Part shown: in pieces, positions 11,711 to 23,100 of the stretch | Numbering within the stretch: position 1 is the stretch's first letter | Layout: each line of letters starts with the position of its first letter | Notes under the pieces: generated by a model | Database searches by the model: none | Seen by the model: the letters and a program-made list of their open reading frames with translations, nothing else | Told to the model about the DNA's origin: nothing | Position numbers and translations under genes: made by a program | Origin: Diphasiastrum complanatum | Lineage: Eukaryota > Streptophyta > Lycopodiopsida > Lycopodiales > Lycopodiaceae | Length of the DNA stretch: 64,000 nt | Assembly: GCA_029204225.1 (NCBI GenBank) | Contig: CM055095.1 | Span: forward strand, 14,788,049 to 14,852,048 | Reading direction: 5' to 3'

Positions 11711-12413
11711 TACGCTTGGGACTGATATCAAGTAAGCGAGTATCGATTTCGAGCGCACATGCAAAAGTCAATGAAAATAAAAAACATAAAGCATGCTTGA
11801 AAGCGATATCCGAGATACCAATATCAGTTTCAGGTGCGGATGTACGAACGGAGGATGCAACATGGAAAGAGTGCGCTTGAAAACGACATCAGACGATCCA
11901 AAAAATCTTATGAAAATATGCGCCAAAAAAAAAACACTCACACGTGTGGGATCTGATCGAAAAGACATGTGTCGATCAATGATCGATTGAGAATATTCTC
12001 CGTACATCAAATGATTGATGCGACAGTTGTCACATGCAAAATGACACATGTCGATGTCCGATTTGTACATGTGTCTGGCCCCACGTGTCTCCAATCAATA
12101 CGTCATAATTACTTATACGGATGGACATGTGGACCACTGAAATGCTGCCACGTGGCATCGACCATTTTTCACGTGCAATTTTTTTTTCCTTACACTGTCC
12201 ACGAAAATGTCATTTTTTCAAGCATATTTTTAGCTCCTCTCCGATATCACTCTCAAGTGTGTGCACTTGTCATCTTCTCTCCGCCAACGCCCACCGCGCT
12301 GAAGACCGATACCGCAGTCTGTTCGATATTGCTTTCAAACGTGGATAATGTTTTTATCATTTCTGAAGTGTTACCCTACGCTCGAGACTGATATTCAATC
12401 CCGGTATCGATCA
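11711..12413. other. CpG-rich segment bounded by about 40-bp direct repeats
   Basis: The segment begins with TACGCTTGGGACTGATATCA (11711) and ends with TACGCTCGAGACTGATATTC (12376). The similarity continues into a GTATCGAT word at each end, about 665 bp apart. Related words (GATATCGGTTTCAAGCG, GAGTATCGATTTCGAGCG, AAAGCGATATCCGAG) recur at its left end, some inverted. CpG frequency is visibly higher than in the flanking AT-rich DNA. Short frames on both strands show no known domain. It could be a small non-autonomous element or a promoter-like fragment. Confidence 0.5.
11941..12175. promoter_or_regulatory. Cluster of four G-box (CACGTG) hexamers
   Basis: CACGTG occurs at 11941-11946, 12082-12087, 12149-12154 and 12170-12175. 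The third is embedded in the perfect palindrome GCCACGTGGC. G-boxes are bound by plant bZIP and bHLH factors and act as ABA-response or light-response elements when clustered upstream of genes. No downstream coding region is recognised, so promoter function is an inference. The cluster lies within the direct-repeat-bounded segment at 11711-12413. Confidence 0.45.
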
Positions 12414-12699
12414 GGAATCAAATTGAAGTTGATTTTTGGATTTTGATTGCCTATATACTAATTGTAATTTTTGTCAAATTTATAGATTAAAGTAAAATTT
12501 TTTAGAAAAAATTAAATTTCGAAAATTCAAAATTTTCATTTTTTTTTTTCATTTTTTTGAATTATCAAGGAAATGAACTAAGATCATTGAATTGACCATA
12601 TTGGAATTAGTTTTAGTCGGAATTGGTCACAGTTCTTCACTAAGGAATAGACATATCCGTTAACTTTGGTAAGTTATTTCCTATTTTAGATAATTCAAG

Positions 12700-14840
12700 A
12701 TGGCTGAAGAAGTCGCAAATTATGCGGTACCTGTGTAGATGTAAAGTTACCAACAATGGAGTATGAAGCTCAATGACATAAATTATCAGAATAATTTAAG
12801 AGATCATCAAATGGAAGTTCTATTGAACCAGATAAAGTTATTGTCTTCTCCGAATCTTGGATTTCAGGCTGAAACTTACTCTGGGGAGAAGGAGAAGAAA
12901 CGGGAAGCTGTGGAGGACTGGCTTGTTAAGTGAAGCAGTTACTTCAACTTACATGGAATTTTTGATAAGAAAAAGATCGAAAGTGTGTTGTTCTTACGAG
13001 GCAAGGCATCGTCGTGGTGGTGAGATCTGACAGTAAAGCCCATGACCTGGGAAGCTTTTGCGGAGGTCTTCAAAAAAGCTTTCGTGATAGTTGATGATGT
13101 CGACTATTACCAAAAGTTCATGAACTGCTTGGACTCTTATATCCAAGAATTTATGGATCTTTGGGATCGAGTTCCATGATTTGATCTTAAATTGGCACTT
13201 TGGCAGTTTATCCTTGGGTTCTCTATCGATTAAAAGCAATTTTAGCAAATTCCAACCACTTTGAAAACCAAGAAGGGGAAGAAGCGAGTTCCAAACCAAG
13301 CTCCTAAATATTTTGACGAATTGGATCAATTGGCATTAGAACCCCCGAAGAAAAAAAAGATGAAAAAGTCTATGTCCCGGATGAAGTCTTAAAAGGCAAA
13401 TCTGTGTTTTATTTGCAACAAGCCTGGATATATGATAAAATTTTGTCGGAAAAGGAAGATACATGCGGCACAAATGATCAAAATCTCAGGGGGTAAAGGT
13501 AAAACTTTCGTATTTAACTTGTTTAATTGTGAGAAGGAATGTTCTTTTACTACTGCTTCTTTCTTGCCTAATGAACTATTTCGCTTAACAGGCACAGTTA
13601 AAGATCAAGAACTTAGTAATTTATTAGGCAATGGTTCTACTCATAACTTCATTAATTCTCATTTTGTGCAAAAGCTCAGCCTTACAATTGAAGCCAACAA
13701 TCATAGATATAGAGTTTATCTAGCTTCAGGAGCAGGGTTGGAGACTTGGAACGTGAAAGTGGCGAATGTCCCAATTTTGATACAAGGACAGAGAATTAGT
13801 TAATTTTCATGTTTTAGACCTAGCCCGTATAGATTTAATTTTTGGTTATGAATGGTTATTTAGTAAATCGCCTTCTCTGGCTATTGATTTTGAGAAACAT
13901 GTTCTCATTTTCAAGGAGGGCGATAAGGTAGTTACTTTATTTGGCATCAATTTTGTACATCCATTGAATGGAATTTTTATAGTTAATATAATGGAAGCAT
14001 TTGATTATTCCCAGTATAAAATAATTTAGTATTTGTTATTTATGTTATGGATGTTTATGATGTGCATCTAAATAGTTGTGAATTCTCTACAAATCTTAAT
14101 TCAATAACTTTAGATTATGAACAAGCAATGGAAAATCAGATCATAAGGAAATTTAAGAATGTTTTTCCGTAAGAATTACGTGATGGTTTTCCGCCATCTA
14201 GGTCCGTAGACCACATGATAAAGTAAATTCTAGGATGTCAACCTATCTCTAGATAGCCTTATAGGTTCTCTCATAAAGAGAAGGTATAGATTTCAAATGA
14301 AATAGAGAGCTATTTGAGAATGGGACATATTTAACCCAGTAAGTCACCATGGGGTGCTCCTGTTGTGAAAGTGAAGAAGGATGGTGTTTTCTAAATATGA
14401 GTGGATTACAAGGGGTTGAACAAATTGACTACTAAGAATAAGTATACATTACCTAGGATGGATGACCTTGTAGATTACCTAGGTGGGGCTAAATACTTCA
14501 CTAAGATAGATCTCTGGAAAAGGGTGCCATCAGATAAGAGTTAAATTGGAAGATGTCCAACGATTGGATTTATTTGGCCATGAAGAGTTCTTGGTGTCAC
14601 CTTTTGGGTTAACGAACACTCCAGCAAGATTCCTTGAACGATTTGTTTCGTCCATATTTGGGAAAGTTTGTGGTAGTGTTCCTAGATGATATTCTTGTCT
14701 ACAATAACACCTTTGAGGAACATATAGAACATTTTAGAATTGTCTTACTAAAACTCTAGCAGTAGTTATTCTACGCTAAGGAATCCAAGTGTGAATTCTT
14801 TAAGCATGAGCTTATCTCGGTCATAAAATCACTGCTTATG
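12700..14840 (+). pseudogene. Gypsy gag-protease-RT relic
   Basis: From the ATG at 12700, gag-like sequence appears in pieces: RGKASSWW near 13003, then an AFVIVDDVDYY segment and a LWQFILGFS segment. A degenerate zinc knuckle (CFICNKPGYMIKFC, His replaced) lies near 13400. A protease relic in the frame 13432-13803 has NELFRLTG and GNGSTHNF, where the catalytic Asp of DSGSTHNF is lost. From about 14150 the RT is recognisable ([47 protein letters not shown]) with several stops and small deletions. Order and motifs match the minus-strand Gypsy at 52-57 kb. The RT ends abruptly at 14840, where the LTR of another element begins. Confidence 0.85.
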
Positions 14841-15310
14841 TGTTAAAATCCTATTAGGATCTAGTGTAGTATGTAGATCACATCAATCAATCACCATAGC
14901 CACTCCTCACAAGCTCTCAAAGATGACACAACAAAAGCTTTAGATTACAAAGAGAAAACTGTACATATGCCAAAAGCCCCAACATGCATGGGATCGACAA
15001 GTGTCAACACACTAAAAAGACACCTGTCTGAATAATAGGCCCAACATGGGCTAAAAGATTGACAAACCCAACACATGCCCTTGAGTATAGCATAACAAAA
15101 CCAAAAATATACTGTACAGGCTAATTTTCCTATGTGTGGCTACTCGGCTAAACCAAGTGGTCGTCTACGGGATCAGTGCCCGATCGATATGTCCATAGCG
15201 AGTCACGTCCCGAGCATAACTAAATACAATAAATCTAACTAACTGTACACTAATTACAATATCACATTTAAAGCTTATACTAATGAATCAAATCAAACTA
15301 ATTTCTAACA
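14841..15310 (-). repeat. 3' LTR of a minus-strand Copia element
   Basis: The 470-bp segment starts TGTTAAAATCC and ends ATTTCTAACA, giving TGTTA/TAACA terminal inverted repeats. Plus-strand CTCTCCCTTA just outside (15311-15320) is the complement of a polypurine tract. This fits the 3' LTR of an element reading leftwards. It sits directly inside the Gypsy RT relic. No second LTR was found. Confidence 0.75.
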
Positions 15311-16370
15311 CTCTCCCTTACGCTCAAATGTGATAGGAGTACAGAAATATACTGCATCAACGTCTGGAGTGTCCAAAAGATGTTATGCATATCCCTGCTA
15401 CCCTGTACTTGACTCACACTCAAGCACACCATCAAACCACCAGGTTTGGCACACAAAGTATCATGCACACGCAATGCTCATATAGAGAGTCTACCACACT
15501 CTTGACCAACTGACTCGTCCCCAATCTGACTTGAACACAAGTGGACCACATGAGCGACATGGCTCAAACTAAGGAAATCCCACTGCCACCATGAGACTTA
15601 CATCCTCCATCTTGCTAGGCTGACATCCTATCAGGCACTTACAAGCACAAACTTGTAAAGTTGACATAAATGAGCGATTGAGGCTCAATCTGAGGAAATC
15701 TTACTACCACCATAAGATGAGGGAGCCAATAAGACTCCTATAAAGAGTGATGTCCACGAAGGATCTTTCGTCCTCTTTTATAGGAACTTTGACAATGTGC
15801 TCCATTGGAGTATCTATGCCTTTACAGTTTTCCATCTGAAATTTCTTAAGCATGGAAAGAGCTTATCTACTTTGACATATGAAAGCATGATCTTTCCAAA
15901 AGTCTATTTCTAGGCCTAGAATGTAGTGCATCATTCCAAGATCTTGCATTCTAAACTCACTACTAGTGCATATTTTGTTTCTTCAACTAGCTCCAAATCA
16001 TTTCCACTAAGAATTCTATCATCTACATAGATAAGGAGAATAACTAAAGACTTATTTCCAAACTTAATGTACAATGATGGATCATAATCACTAACATGAA
16101 ATCCGAGTGATATAAGAAAAGAGTTGAGCCTTGCATACCAAGACCTTGGTGCTTGTTTTAGTCCATAAAGACTTTTAAACAAAAGACATACTTTTGCTTC
16201 TTCACCAACTTTCTCAAATCCAGGTGGTTGCTCCATGTAGATCTCCTCCTCAATGAAACCATTGAGGAAAGCATTAGTAAATGAACATATGTGAAATTTG
16301 AATGAGCACGTGTGGAATTTGTAAGAACACATTAAGAATTTGAATGAGCACATATGAGGATGCATGACTA
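15311..16370 (-). pseudogene. Copia reverse transcriptase relic (minus strand)
   Basis: The frame 15931-16365 carries NAFLNGFIEEEIYMEQPPGF, SLYGLKQAPRSWYARL and LLIYVDD, the core Copia RT motifs including the YxDD catalytic pair. Farther left the reading continues in other frames with a short piece resembling the RT/RNase H linker (ENCKGIDTPME, YRSLIGSLI) before degenerating. RNase H is largely unrecognisable. The right end at about 16370 is a truncation, with short repeats of a CSFKFH-type peptide at the start of the frame. Gag, protease and integrase are missing. Confidence 0.85.
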
Positions 16371-16972
16371 ATAATAATCATGTGCTTGAAGAGCCTTACA
16401 AAATGATGATGCCAATTTTCAAAGAAAATAATCTCATAACATTTTATTTTTTAAATGTTTAACATTTCTTCTTCAAAAAGCAAAAACTATTAGTCCCTAT
16501 ATCTCTAGTCATGAGAAAATAAAAATACATGGATGTGGAGTGCAAACAAATAACTTGGTGTGAAGTATAGATATGGAACTTTATAGCCACAAAGTTTAAC
16601 ACATGAACCTTTGCGTGTGACAAAACATTTCAAGATTGTGTTTGGTTTGCACCATCAAATGAGATCTACAAAGTTCAAAATCATTTATCATTTTGATGTA
16701 CTTCAAAAGAGGATCTTGAAATCAAAGGGGCCTTATGTAAATATCCCGCTTTATAATTATTTCCTTACTCTTTATGTCCATGTGGCCCAATCATATCTTT
16801 GCCATACTGGCTTCAACATAACTTAAGTCACTACACAAAAAAAAAAAATCAAATTTGGGATAATTTTAAACTCTCACAAGGTAGATTGCAAACACAATAC
16901 TAGTAACATGTGCTATTGATGGATGACTAATCTAACCAAGTTCACTTGTTTTGGTTAAAACGAAAAGCTATG
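16371..16972. other. AT-rich spacer, nothing recognised
   Basis: No motif, coding segment or clear repeat was seen between the truncated Copia and the next LTR. Confidence 0.4.
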
Positions 16973-17561
16973 TGAAAGTACTGTACTTTAGGACCATAAA
17001 TGGATCTACAAACAATCTATCAAAAAACTAGATGCAAAAGTTGATCTAGATTGGCAATTTGACAAACAACAAGCATTAACAATCAAAAGCATTGATCAAC
17101 ATTGAAATCCGAGCCCACACGTGCAAGACACAACCTATTGTACGGCCTGTAGACTAAGAATGAAGTAGAAATCAATTTGGTTTCATTTGGATCACAAAAA
17201 CTCAATGTACATAGTGAACTAGCTCGAGATTGCCAATGAGCTCCAAAAATAATCTATCTCCTCACTATGGAGAGATGGAATACATAGCAAAAGTGACTTC
17301 CTTTGTAAAGTTAGATGAATTTCCAGCATTTAATAAGGAAGTTAACTCAGCCTTTTTGCCCTAAAATGAAACCCTAGTCTATTTCCTATAGTCATGCCTA
17401 GTAGGTGACTAGTTGGTCAATTTTTCACCTTAAACTTAGGTGTAGGTCCTGAAATCTAGGAATCACTACCAAAATGACATGACCAACCCTTTAGAATTGA
17501 TCTAACCTATAGTAAGATAGGTTTTCCACGTGGATCCATGGCCTCACATGTGTGGGACCCA
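16973..17561 (-). repeat. Left (3') LTR of a short Copia element
   Basis: This segment aligns with 19691-20172: both begin with AAAGTACTGTACTTTAGGACC and end with CACGTGGATCCATGGCCTCAC then GTGGGACCCA. The left copy is 589 bp and contains about 125 bp (around 17230-17355) missing from the right copy. The right copy has about 30 bp (AAGATCCACAAGAG...) not present here. Clean target-site duplications were not seen. Confidence 0.85.
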
Positions 17562-17644
17562 CTTATGTACATTTGACATGATTCTACATGGTTTTTAATC
17601 ATGCTTCCATAAATGTGTCTATATATATGTAACACACTTCAAAA

Positions 17645-19610
17645 CTAAACATCATGCCAAGCCATGGATTCCAGGAAATTTTGTGCACTTGAAGATACAT
17701 CAATTAAACTATTAAGTGCATACATAATGTTGCCAAAGACAACTTGCCTTGCTTGATCCATACGATTGAGCCGTGATGGCTCAATCTTGATAGTCAAAGT
17801 TCTTCTTGGAGTCTTCGGGTCTTGAGCTTGCTCCTCAACTTGACTTGACTCCAAACCATCAATGATTTGAATAAGGTGTTGATCCAAAGGTGATTCTTCA
17901 AGCTTGAAAATCTTCCACTTTTGAAAGAGCACATTTCCACTACTGACAACTTTTTTGGTGGAATAGGTTGCCATTGACGGGATGCGTGTCCCGTCAACTC
18001 GCCTCGTGGCGAGGCCAATTGATCCTTATCCACTGATAGGAAAATCTCTACATGAAGAGCAAAACATTACCATTATTCCTATTATTGAAGTAGGATAATC
18101 TTTGGTCCTACAGTGGAATGATTATGCACAAAGCATGTAGACACAAAGATTTCCCAAACAAATGATGTTTCAACTTTTATGACTCTATTCAAACTATTAC
18201 AAAAATAGTTATCCAATGAAATTGCTTTGTCAACAACAAATATAGATTTAAAAGCATCTAATTTCATTGTCTTGTCATACAAAGTACTAAACACCATGAA
18301 CCTTAAAGATAAGAAACAAGCCACTTTATGTCTACTAATACTATCCAAAAAGTATTTAAAAATACTAGACTCTCCAATGCTTTCCATCCTTGCAAAATGC
18401 ACACTTGAATAGACAATTTGCATGCAATTTGATGAGTCTCATGCTTTGAGGCTGATCCTCAAGATCTTCCTCATTTTGATGCTCCTCTTCAATGCTAGGA
18501 AGATCACACTTTGCCAAGATCTCCTCCTTTGCTAAGACATTCTCAAAAGCAATATTAGCTTCCAATTTAAACAATCTTCCATGTTTAAATCCTTTTGCCA
18601 TGCAAACATCATTCTTCAAAATGAAACAAACTCCATGCTTAAAGTGGACATCCAAACCACTTTCCAATAGTTGACCAACACTTAGCATATTCTTGGTAAT
18701 TGATAGTACATAAAGTATATTTTCTAGATCCATACTTATTGAGAATTCTAAATACAAAGAGACGATACCAACACCATCTATCCTACACTCTTCATCACTT
18801 GTAGTAAGGACAAACTTTTTAGCATCATTGAATGAGTGTAAGATTGAGAAAAAGTCATTTTCACAAGACATGTGGGAGCTAACCCCACTGTCAATCCACC
18901 AAGTGTCTCTTGAATTGCCATTACTTGTTGGTGAGGATGTAGATGCCATCAAGAATACATCTCCTTCATCCTCCTCCTCTTCATGTGCATGGTTTCCTTG
19001 TTTGCCTCCTCCTCTTGTGCTCTTTGCCTCTTGTAGCATTCGGATGCAGAATGTCTTCTTTTCACAAAAGAAACAATTTTGCTTTGACTTGTCCTTTGCC
19101 TTTGAACTCGATGCTTGATCCTCCTCCTTCGCCTCCTTTGCATGATCCTTCTAGGATCCATTGGTCTTCTTCTTGCCCTTGCATGACAAAATTACTCTCT
19201 CATCTCCATCTTGTAATGATAAGGAACTCATCCTAGATTTCGCATAGAGCATCCTACACTCTTCAGCCACTAGCACACTATGGAGCGTATCAATTGATGG
19301 CAAAGTGTCTTGGATGGCAAAACTTTGAACCAAATAGAGAACTCATATCCTAAGCCATTGAGAAGCACTTGTACAAGCTCATTATCAAAGATCTTCTCAC
19401 CAATAGAAGCCAACTCTTTGTTGAGAGATTTGATTTTTAGCACATACACTTGTGCACTTTCATCACTTCTGCTCATGCTTTGTAAGATTTGGTTTCTTAT
19501 CATAAGCACTCTTGAAGTGTTGTTGGATTCAAATATAGCTTTTATCCTACCAAGTTTGGATCAAATCTCCTCACCAAAATCAATATTCTAGCTCACCCTC
19601 TCAATACTAG
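17645..19610 (-). pseudogene. Defective Copia gag-protease region (minus strand)
   Basis: Right to left: gag (19270-19509) with SAQVYVLKIKSLNKELASIG and VQVLLNGLGYEF. A zinc knuckle near 19030-19090 is split by a one-base shift (CFFC in one frame, H.SASEC in another). A protease frame (18365-19039) has WWIDSGVSSHMSC and LENILYVLSITKNMLSVGQL. Near the left end, 17645-17974 resembles the integrase-RT hinge (STKKVVSSGNVLF, LDQHLIQIIDGLE). Most of the integrase and all of RT and RNase H are absent, so the element is non-autonomous. The frame at 18082-18423 lies between these and was not recognised. Confidence 0.8.
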
Positions 19611-19674
19611 TTTTTAGCAACAAAACTTGCTAAAAATGGATTTGCTTTTGATCAATGGTTAATGCTCTTGTACT

Positions 19675-19688
19675 TGGCTCTGATACCA
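19675..19688 (-). other. Primer-binding site (initiator Met tRNA)
   Basis: Plus-strand TGGCTCTGATACCA is the exact complement of TGGTATCAGAGCCA, the standard plant LTR-retrotransposon primer site matching the 3' end of initiator Met-tRNA. It lies two bases from the start of the right LTR, which fixes the element's orientation as minus. Confidence 0.9.
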
Positions 19689-19690
19689 TA

Positions 19691-20172
19691 TTAAAGTACT
19701 GTACTTTAGGACCATAAATGGATCTACAAAAGATCCACAAGAGTGATTGGATGCTTGCTTAACAATCTATCAAAAAACTAGACACAATAAAATTGATCTA
19801 GATTGGCAATTTGACAAACAATCAAAAGCATTAATCTAGCCCACACGTACAAAACACAACCTGTTGTACGACCTATAGACTGGAAATGAAGTAAAAATCA
19901 ATTTGATTTCATTTGGATCACAAAAACTCAATATACAAAGTGAACTAGCTCGAGATTGCCAATGATTTGCCCTAAAATAAAACCCTAGTCTATTTCTTAG
20001 AGTCATGCCTAATAGGTGACTAGTTGGTCAACTTTTCATCTTAAACTTAGATGTAAATCCTATAATCTAGGAATCACTACCAAAATGACATGACCAACCC
20101 TTTAGAATTGATCTAACCTATAGTAGGGTAGGTTTCCCACGTGGATCCATGGCCTCACACATGTGGGACCCA
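19691..20172 (-). repeat. Right (5') LTR of the short Copia element
   Basis: 482-bp partner of the LTR at 16973-17561, adjoining the primer-binding site. It shares both termini and most of the interior. Length differences are due to two internal indels. Confidence 0.85.
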
Positions 20173-20179
20173 CTGGTTA

Positions 20180-23100
20180 AACCAAAGTTAAATGACAAGG
20201 GATATGTTATTATCAAGTTAAAGTTTCTCTATTATCTTGAAGCTTTGAATATAGCCATTATAATACTAAACCAAAAAATTTGAATGCTTTAACCCTACTT
20301 TGAAATTATATATCCTTGAAAAGGTTCACATGAATTTATGCGAGAGAGAGAGAGAGAGCGAGAGAGCATAGGTTTTTGCCCTTAGTGAAAAGAGACATGC
20401 CACAACTAAAGCAAAATGGACAAAATTAGAGAGGGGTGCTACAGAAGCACACCCCAAGCACAACAAAACCTTGCTTAAAAATATTCTTTCGAATATGACA
20501 ACTTTGCTTTGCTCCCATTCTATTGCTTCAACTTAAAATCTCTCAATTTTTTAACTCTAGATCTATTATTTCTTTACCCAAAAGTGTTACTTTTTTTTTA
20601 ACAGCTTTTGTCTTAATTATCTTGAACAACAAACTTTTTTGAACTTTATGTTGATACTTGTTGGTGTGTTATTACTAAGATTAAAATGTTGCAATCATTG
20701 CTCATTGAAGCCACATCCTTTAGGGAATCATATACAAAACAAACTAAAAATACCCACTAATATTTTTGTCTTGGCAAGCCTTTTGACAACGTTCTCTATA
20801 AATTTGTGAGTTTAGAGCTTTTCAATAGCTCTATATAAGCAAAACAAACTCGCTTTCTGTTGTCAAGGAGCAAACATTTACATGTTTACAATAACATATT
20901 CTTCAACTTATAACCCCTTCATAATCACATGTAGACCTACTTAGCTCTTGTATTCCCTTTTGAAATAAAGCTTTAAGTCTTCAAACTCAAAAGAATGATG
21001 CCTTACTCACACTTGCCTATGTTGCTTCATCCCTTGTCAAGCATTTCCATGTGATGTCACAATTAGATGAAGTTTCCAACATGAAAAGATAATTTTCTGA
21101 TCTAATGATGCACTCTTGTTTACAATTAAATGCCTAAGTCTATCGATTAGAAATGAGGTTGAACCCAACAAACATAATCATTCAACCTGATGATCCCTAG
21201 ACTTCTGAAGGATATACCTCATAAATAAGTGTTGAAAAGAAAAATGATCTAAACTGTAAATCAAAACATGATAGCAACTTCAAATATTCGATCAAATATT
21301 TCCTTTCAAGTGCTCGATGTAGCTAGAACCATTCCACTTTTGAAAATTTAACCAAAATAAACAAAAAAGGATAAATTGCCTTTCAAACTTTATTCTTACT
21401 TAGTCTACTTGTCATGTGAAAGGCACATTTCAAGATCCTCACAAATCTCGAGATGACCAGTTGAAATGCAAAAAGCTGAAGATTGAACTAGAATATTGAA
21501 CATTCTAAATAGAATTTGTTGGGCAAACATCTAACAATGGTCAAAGAATTTGTACAGAATGTATAACAACCCATCACAAATTATTATAGAATACAATAAG
21601 TTTTTGCAAATATGAATACAAATAATGAAATCAATGATTTTTCCGTTTGCCAATCAGCCATAGTACAAACAAGTTCACTCTCAGTTATCAACACATGCAA
21701 GGGCAATAAAGGCATGTGCACAACCATGCATGACTACATGCATCACCCCTCATCTATAGCATGTAGAAACACGGTGAGGACACTAATGTGCAATTCAAGA
21801 TAGTACACAAGCCAAATACAATTCCACCATTCATGCAACCATTCCCATTACAAGAACCCAACCGTTACCAAGCTATGACTCACTCTTTTACACATTACAC
21901 TCATGAACTAGAAGATCATTGTTGCCCACTAAGTCCATCCCTAACATAGTGCACTCCATGAATAGGAATCCTCTCCACAACAATCTTGGACCCATCTCAT
22001 TACTCATCTCAATACATTTGTGAACTTGAGTACCTGTTGTCTTGGAATCCCAACTTGTGCCCAACACAACCACATGCGTACAATTTTGGAATCTAGCATC
22101 AACCTAAGCTACGCCTGTACCAAACAAGATCAACATGCATTATTAACATAAGAGGATTCAAATAAGTATGAAGGAGAAGATTGTGGTTGCACGATACCTT
22201 GGCATCATGGCAAGTGTATGCATTGCATCATCATATTCCTCATCCACATGCAAGAACCTCCAACGGAGAGGAAGAGAATCCTCTTGCTACAAATCCTACA
22301 ATGTACAACTAGCAACTAGAGCTCATAAAGAACTAATTAAAAAGCAAGAAATAACCTAAGTCTTACCACCTACGCCATCCTACCAATAGGCACAAAGCCT
22401 CCACCTCGTCGATGTCAAGCTGGAATGAGATCAATGAGGATCTCCTTCCTCCCTCCATCACACCCTTCTCCAAACTTCTCGCCTGAAAGCAAGCAACTTA
22501 TTGTGTCCTCCAACTCCCGCCTACACATAAGTGAGGGGGAGGAAAGGACTAGGAGAGGCAATATGGGATAAAACACACTCCAATTGCCTTGGAGGACTTT
22601 GTTCTGCTCTCATGGTTACATGCTGTTATGTTTTATCATTGTGTCCTAATTTGCGATAACAACATGCACAAAGTCGTTCAATTGACTATTTGCCTAATAG
22701 CACGTTCAACCATATAATTGTCTTTAGTCACTGATTTTGACATACCAAGGCACCATTTTCATCCTCCTGGCTCTTTCCAATGAAAATCTGGCTTACACAA
22801 CATTTTATTTCACACGCTATGCAACAAACTAACTACATTTGATAATCAATCCATCAAATAGTACAATGGCCCAAAAGCGGAATAGGAAACTCATCTGCCC
22901 AAACTATCAACACCTAGGACAGTCCTACTATACTACTGCATAGATACTACCTTCCTCTATCGAAGATGGTCAATACATTCGACCACCTAAAAGTTGTCAA
23001 TGACATCAACAGTACATTAGTCCATCTATGTATTCAATTCTTGACTACACTAGGTAATACATACATTCAATTGCTTGCACCCAATAGATGAGCTGGCCAG

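Noticed and set aside
19675-19688. tRNA-Met-like sequence as part of a tRNA gene
   Set aside because: Only the primer-complementary stretch is present, beside an LTR; no cloverleaf or A/B boxes.
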